Assembly: GCA_009733775.1 (NCBI GenBank)
Contig: WOGZ01000614.1
Location: forward strand, 1 to 11,824
Source: Alectoria sarmentosa
Lineage: Eukaryota; Ascomycota; Lecanoromycetes; Lecanorales; Parmeliaceae
Direction: 5' to 3'
Length of the DNA stretch: 11,824 bases
The position numbers were made by a program, and so were the translations under genes. Positions 10,152 to 11,824 of this stretch are shown here, piece after piece; position 1 is the first letter of the stretch; the number at the start of each line of letters is the position of its first letter. Under the pieces are notes generated by a model that was not told where the DNA came from, searched no databases, and saw only the letters and a list, made by a program, of their open reading frames with translations.

Positions 10152-10853
10152 ATGGCATCAAGAAAGGATATGCGGAGAGAAGATCTTAGTAAAGCCCAGG
10201 GATTCAATCGTCTCTTTGGCAGAGTGACTGATAAACACCTGCTCCAGTCATTCCTTACAAAGAACCCTCGGCAGAAAAGCCAGATGATATCGCCAACACA
10301 ATGGCCACCACCCTGCCTATGGTTGCAGTAAGCATCGCCTAACCTTCTTCCCTTATTTGGCTGACATGAGAAGATGTTCACAAGAAACAAGTAAGATACT
10401 CAATTGGACTCGACGACGTCTTGTATCAGAACTACTCACAAATAATTTTCAATTACTAGGATGATTGGCTGGTACGTCGAAACGAGTCAGCGTATTGCGT
10501 ATTGCATCGCATTCTCTGACGAGCTACAGGGCTTCATTTGTGTTCGCGGTACAAACATGGCTGGCTCAAACACCTGAGCAGGCCAAGAAGTCTGGTACCC
10601 CTGGCTACATGGGCGCTGCAATGGCTTGTAAGGACTCTCACCATGATGCGAAACTTCTGCTTCGCCTTGTACCTAAACCCTGACTTTTCTTAGTACTTGC
10701 TGTCGGAACGGTATAATATTTCCTTGTGTAGGAATACAACACGCCCGACATGTTACTAACAAAGGCTAGGCATATCTACAGCTTTTCATGCCACCCCCAG
10801 GCGGATCTCGTGCAACAGGCACTCAAGCCCCTGGGGCAGCACCACCATCCTAG
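10152..10853 (+). CDS. Small ER membrane protein, probable Asterix (WDR83OS/PAT10) family
   Basis: Seven exons: 10152-10188, 10248-10327, 10374-10390, 10460-10471, 10530-10627, 10694-10710 and 10770-10853. They total 345 bases, 114 residues. Exons 3, 4 and 6 are only 17, 12 and 17 bases. The six introns are 59, 46, 69, 58, 66 and 59 bases; several have CTGAC or CTAAC branch sites. The polar N-terminus (MASRKDMRREDLIIPYKEPS) resembles fungal members as I remember them. Hydrophobic helices lie at about 45-61 (MIGWASFVFAVQTWLA) and 75-94 (ending TAYLQLF), followed by PPPG and a small flexible tail. The spacing of the helices and the terminal YLQ...PP resemble animal Asterix, which pairs with CCDC47 in the PAT complex that protects membrane proteins during insertion at the ER translocon. 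The match is from memory. The alternative is an unrelated small fungal membrane protein. The exon chain itself is well supported because every junction keeps frame and GT-AG ends. Confidence 0.78.
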
Positions 10854-11070
10854 TTCTACCATGTATCTATGAGGGGTGCTTCGGAAACAGTTTCGGATTT
10901 GAGGTGCTTCATGTGTACACGTTATACTACAATTTTCCATTAGGAGAAGCCTTGCTGTAGGAGTATTTCTGGAATGCAAAATAAAAGTATCATGCTTCGA
11001 GACGTTCTAGCTTGTCGTGATGATGAGTCTGATGGTAGGAACTTTGAAGATTCTCTGAAAGCATTGCTAC
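10854..11070 (+). terminator. 3' flank of the Asterix-like gene with poly(A) signal
   Basis: AATAAA at 10980-10985, in an A-rich run, lies 127 bases past the stop codon and is a plausible poly(A) signal. The interval between carries no ORF with a recognisable protein. A - strand ORF across 10776-10979 overlaps the last coding exon and is a shadow. Confidence 0.5.
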
Positions 11071-11186
11071 GTCACGTGACAATAGTTGTAGTCAGTGCTG
11101 TAAAAATAGTTATGAGACATTTGACTTACTGATTTACGTACGTAAGTAAGTAAAAATGTTTTTTACCAATTTAACAGTCACGTGAT
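11071..11186. repeat. Short stretch bounded by inverted TCACGTGAC sites
   Basis: GTCACGTGAC at 11071-11080 and GTCACGTGAT at 11177-11186 place TCACGTGAC in inverted orientation at 11072-11080 and 11177-11185, enclosing 114 bases. The centre holds a perfect 12-base palindrome TTACGTACGTAA at 11134-11145, flanked by related ACTTACT and AAGTAAGT. This could be a degenerate miniature inverted-repeat element. It could equally be two palindromic CACGTG sites (the bHLH, Cbf1-type motif) near each other by chance. No target-site duplication is visible and no gene is present. Confidence 0.3.
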
Positions 11187-11292
11187 GGGGATAATTACTA
11201 TTCCGTTAGGGTCAATGTATCGCAGGGTCTTTGCACACCGAGCCGCCCCCTTTCCTCATGCAAATAAGTCTCGACTCGAATTCAGAGGTCGG

Positions 11293-11502
11293 GAGGTCGG
11301 CACCGAAAGTCCTGGACGCCAAGACTCAGCCTCAAGATTTCGGATAACGCCACGCCGTGCTGAAGGATTGCCTGGACAATGCGCTTAGAAATGGTTCGAA
11401 ACTGCACCTGGCTCAGCCCATTGTGGGCTTAAGGCCCAAAAATGTTCCCCAAAATAGGGGCTGCCTTCCGAAAATAGGGTTAGGAATGGTACGAGCGCTG
11501 CT
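11293..11502 (+). repeat. Diverged repeat, copy A
   Basis: Copy A starts GAGGTCGGCACCGAAAGTCC and ends near AGCGCTG (about 11494-11500). It aligns in the same direction with copy B at 11531 onward: shared blocks include GAGGTCGGCACC, TGGACxCCAAGACTC, CAAGATTTCGGA, ACAATGCG, GCCTTCCGAAA, GGTTAGG and AGCGCTG. The offset is about 238 bases at the start and the copies differ by substitutions and indels. The first 22 bases recur, perfectly inverted, at 11503-11524. The 129-codon ORF across the cluster spans both copies without homology I recognise, so I treat it as non-coding. Confidence 0.65.
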
Positions 11503-11552
11503 CAGGACTTTCGGTGCCGACCTCTGTACGGAGGTCGGCACCAAAAGTACTG
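11503..11552. repeat. 50-base near-perfect palindrome joining repeat ends
   Basis: The 25-base arms 11503-11527 and 11528-11552 pair at 22 of 25 positions with no spacer. The mismatches are 11525/11530, 11512/11543 and 11506/11549. The left arm contains a perfect inverted copy of the first 22 bases of copy A; the right arm is the start of copy B. It could extrude as a cruciform or fold as a hairpin in RNA. Confidence 0.85.
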
Positions 11553-11774
11553 GACACCAAGACTCCTGCCCCAAGATTTCGGACAACAGCCTGGAGGGTT
11601 GCCCGTACAATGCGATTGAAAGTGCTTCGAAGCTATGCCTGTTCCAACCCAATATGGGGTTTGATACCCGTATCACGCCCGAAAGATGTATCAATCCCAT
11701 CTACGCGCTCGCACGAAAAGTTCTGAGGTCGCCTTCCGAAAGGTAAGGTTAGGGCTACTACTAGCGCTGTAACA
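11531..11774 (+). repeat. Diverged repeat, copy B, possible solo-LTR remnant
   Basis: Copy B is the second direct copy of the repeat at 11293. It continues through CTACTACTAGCGCTGTAACA, ending at 11774. Taken from 11525 the segment runs TGTACGG to TGTAACA, i.e. TG...CA, the usual ends of a long terminal repeat, about 250 bases. Flanking pentamers are ACCTC (11520-11524) and ATTTC (11775-11779), which differ only by two C-to-T changes, so a RIP-eroded 5-base target duplication is possible but weak. After 11779 I see nothing further to the end of the window. Confidence 0.5.
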
Positions 11775-11824
11775 ATTTCACGTACTGTTTGACTCTCTTT
11801 CCAAAGTGCTTTTCATCTTTCGAT

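Noticed and set aside
11357..11746. 129-codon ORF across the right-end repeats
   Set aside because: It spans two diverged copies of a repeat, has no recognisable domain, and a comparable ORF exists on the opposite strand.
11474..11755. TTAGGG-like bits (AGGGTTAGG, GGTTAGGG) suggesting telomeric sequence
   Set aside because: They are single occurrences at equivalent places in the two repeat copies, not tandem arrays.
1..11824. CRISPR array, tRNA, rRNA, or a clustered defence or biosynthetic system
   Set aside because: No regularly spaced repeats, tRNA-like folds or rRNA sequence were seen, and the three genes are unrelated eukaryotic housekeeping or regulatory genes.

Overview
The window looks like nuclear DNA of a filamentous ascomycete (Pezizomycotina). 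Three intron-bearing protein genes have short introns (46-69 bases) and fungal-type CTGAC or CTAAC branch sites. Their proteins read as fungal orthologues, and they lie between a very AT-rich decayed block and a diverged repeat cluster. I cannot assign genus or species from the sequence alone.

Layout. 1-2060 is an AT-rich stretch with no credible gene, best explained as transposon DNA mutated by repeat-induced point mutation (RIP). A short promoter (2061-2237) leads into an 8-exon + strand gene (2238-4641) for an Rgd1-type F-BAR/RhoGAP protein, 667 residues by my splice model. A 414-base convergent spacer follows. The - strand then carries a 4-exon gene for Mediator subunit MED12/Srb8 (5056-9651, 1479 residues). 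About 500 bases of shared promoter separate it from a divergent + strand gene (10152-10853) that splits 114 codons over seven exons, two of 17 bases and one of 12. Its product resembles the Asterix (WDR83OS/PAT10) family of ER membrane proteins. From 10854 to the end there is a 3' flank with a poly(A) signal, a 114-base stretch bounded by inverted TCACGTGAC sites, and a cluster of diverged direct and inverted repeats with a 50-base near-palindrome.

The three genes have unrelated housekeeping or regulatory jobs: Rho GTPase signalling at membranes, transcriptional regulation through the CDK8 kinase module, and ER membrane protein biogenesis. There is no sign of a functional cluster. I found no undescribed multi-gene system. 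The points most worth a second look are RNA-level and genome-defence details: an in-frame, stop-free 51-base intron inside the RhoGAP fold, an upstream ORF whose stop overlaps the MED12 start codon, tiny exons in the Asterix-like gene, strong CpG retention in the AT-rich block, and a possible mobile-element structure near the right end.

All exon limits come from reading splice signals, frame and remembered family conservation. No transcript data or database search was available.
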